From NCBI GenBank assembly GCA_034766995.1, contig CM068319.1, positions 19,689,422 through 19,753,421 of the forward strand: 64,000 nt of DNA, in the 5' to 3' direction. Source of the DNA: Acanthacorydalis orientalis. Lineage: Eukaryota; Arthropoda; Insecta; Megaloptera; Corydalidae. Shown here one piece after another: positions 62,204-64,000 of the stretch. Below the pieces are notes generated by a model that was given only the letters and a program-made list of their open reading frames with translations, was not told the origin of the DNA and did no database searches. The number at the start of each line of letters is the position of its first letter. Position 1 is the stretch's first letter. Made by a program: the position numbers and the translations under genes.

Positions 62204-62477
62204 TTCAATTTAGTATTGGGACAGTTGATTTTTTTATATTTAAAATTTTTTGTTTTCCGCTTTATATACATCCAACTTGCAAGAATAGAAGATTTATAAA
62301 AATTAAAGGCTGAACCTAAATAATGTTACTTAATATTATCATACTTATTAATTACAGGAAAAACATAGTCTGTTAAATTAAAATCCTTTTGTAAAAATAT
62401 TTTTTTCAGTATTTTTGTTAGTCTTATTGCAGAGTATGCGACACTAAACAATGCGACGCTAAACTTAAAAGTTTTTG

Positions 62478-62520
62478 TATATATATATATATATATGTAG
62501 ATATGTGGATAGATAGACAG
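62478..62520. repeat. (TA)n-(GATA)n-like microsatellite
   Basis: About 20 bp of TA, then GTAGATATGTGGATAGATAG. Confidence 0.85.
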
Positions 62521-62871
62521 ATGTTTACATTTTGTTCGTAAGCGTATGTGTCCTCAAAATATCTTTTGAATAATATAAAGTAAATTATATGAAAGTAAAT
62601 TATTAATTACTACAATTTTTATTCATATTTAATTTATTTGTAAATAAAAAAATTCTGATGATTATTAAACTTTATATTAAAGTATAGTTAATATAAAAAT
62701 AAAATAGAACTTCAAATAAAATGATCCTTAATAAATATATAGGAAACAATGGTCGCAAACATTTTATGTAACGTTTGAGTGTCAAATATTTCTTAATAAA
62801 GATATATTAAACATGGATTGTTAATAATTTAATTTTTATATCATTAATTTGAATGAAAATAATCATATCTA
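62521..62871. other. AT-rich non-coding stretch
   Basis: No gene or repeat recognised. Confidence 0.4.
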
Positions 62872-62892
62872 ACTCTCTCTCTCTCCCTCTCT

Positions 62893-62924
<32 letters not shown>

Positions 62925-62925
62925 T
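62872..62925. repeat. (TC)n-(TA)n microsatellite
   Basis: TC units with a CCC interruption, then TTTATATGTA and about 24 bp of TA. Confidence 0.9.
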
Positions 62926-63288
62926 AAATTGGCATTCAAAAAAATACAGTTTTTTCATATTTAAATATAATACATTTTTAAATAATGCATTATTCTTGAA
63001 ATATATTATAATATTTATAATATGAAGTTATTTGTAAAAAATGTAAATTCATCAACTGTAACTACTTTGAATTTATATAAAACTCTAATAGTTATAAAAA
63101 ATTTAATGAAAAGTTTTCAATTCTGATATTTCTTCACTTTTATATCATTTTTACTGATTTTTAATTCACTTAATTAATATTTTATCCATATTATAACCCC
63201 TCATATGTTTTCATTTATTCTAATTAGTTAATTTAAAATAATTATTATATTTTCTTAATATTTAATTGCACTTTATTATTATCAAGTC
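62926..63288. other. AT-rich non-coding stretch
   Basis: No gene or repeat recognised. Confidence 0.4.
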
Positions 63289-63355
<67 letters not shown>

Positions 63356-63365
63356 GAGAGAGAAT
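63289..63365. repeat. (TA)n-(GA)n microsatellite
   Basis: About 60 bp of TA, then GCAGAGAGAGA. Confidence 0.95.
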
Positions 63366-64000
63366 AATTGAATATATATCAAAATGCCTTCTATTTCGAA
63401 TGAATCATTTCCAGTAGTTTAACTTCAAATTTTCAGATTTAGCTATAGCGTTGATAATTTCAAATGCTTGAAAGGAAATGATAAACGTTTATAGCTTCAT
63501 GTAGTTCCTCCTGTAACTCCTGTCATTGTCGGAAATAATTTCGGAACCGTTCAATTATTTCCGTTTATCAAATATTCTAATGTTAATATTTTTATATTTC
63601 TAACCGCATTTCTGTGCCGTTTTCTGTAAATATTATCAGAAAATACATTTTATAAACAAATCTATAACTTCAAAAATTTATAAAAATAATTGTTACAAAA
63701 ATTGATCGAAAATAAAAAAGCATCCAAACAAAATAATCGTAAATTAATTTGAAAATATTCTCAAAATACGAAATTTGATTCAACTCTAAATGAAATTGTT
63801 TTAAAATTGTTGTTTAATGTTCGTAAGGAAATTAATTTCTCACATACTTTTTTCTTTTTAAATTTATCCGTATATTAAACTGCATATAAATGTTACTAAA
63901 CTAAATGTTGCAATTTGAAACAAATGCTTAAAAATATAAATGACTATATCAGTATATGAATTAAGATAAAAATTAGAATTTATTTCTTCTAAAAAGTTGA
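63366..64000. other. AT-rich sequence to the window end
   Basis: A slightly richer patch (TTCCTCCTGTAACTCCTGTC near 63506) lacks a frame. No gene seen. Confidence 0.35.

Noticed and set aside
62410..62475. Possible small exon after TTTTTTCAG near 62408
   Set aside because: No GT donor follows at a usable position and there are stops in the candidate frames.

Overview
This is an extremely A+T-rich, gene-poor stretch of an arthropod nuclear genome, most likely an insect. The order cannot be settled from the sequence. The evidence is spliced coding sequence with GT/AG borders, mariner and RTE transposon relics of the kinds common in insects, dozens of (TA)n microsatellites, and no operons, ribosome-binding sites or dense bacterial-style coding. 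Almost all long reading frames are artefacts of (TA)n arrays, which read as Tyr-Ile repeats, or of chance AT-rich sequence.

The one convincing host gene is on the + strand. A G+C-richer exon (about 41842-42334) ends at a consensus donor (GTGAGT) in phase 1. About 7.3 kb downstream, a 35-nt micro-exon candidate (49628-49662) has a TACTAAT branch-point-like motif, a TTTCAG acceptor and a GTAAGT donor, and it continues the same reading frame. Joined, they give about 176 codons of a protein I do not recognise. The remaining exons are not evident, so most of the window is probably long introns or intergenic DNA around this gene. A second coding-like island (12009-12239, minus strand) is isolated and unidentified.

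Mobile-element relics form the second layer. There is a nearly full-length but dead mariner transposase (51271-52284, minus). A related family of internally deleted mariners (42657-43137, 54015-54565 and a fragment at about 53890) shares one apparent deletion junction. A 67-bp element (3520-3586) consists of little more than the two termini of that family. There is also a Tc1/mariner-type transposase N-terminus (38464-38644, minus), a 3' fragment of an RTE-type LINE (60967-61140, minus), a 181-bp palindromic MITE-like element (1551-1731), a possible tRNA-derived SINE (about 30600-30830) and several perfect or near-perfect hairpins.

The third layer is simple-sequence DNA: roughly 70 (TA)n tracts, many over 40 bp, often flanked by (TC)n, (GA)n, (CA)n or (TG)n. 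Some are arranged as long self-complementary palindromes. Several islets of less AT-rich unique sequence (for example 1-560, 4490-4740, 17625-17890, 24430-24860, 46800-47120, 53040-53340, 56370-56620) carry no convincing reading frame. They could be untranslated exons, promoters, enhancers or old repeats. I found no CRISPR array, rRNA gene, convincing tRNA gene or novel multi-gene system.
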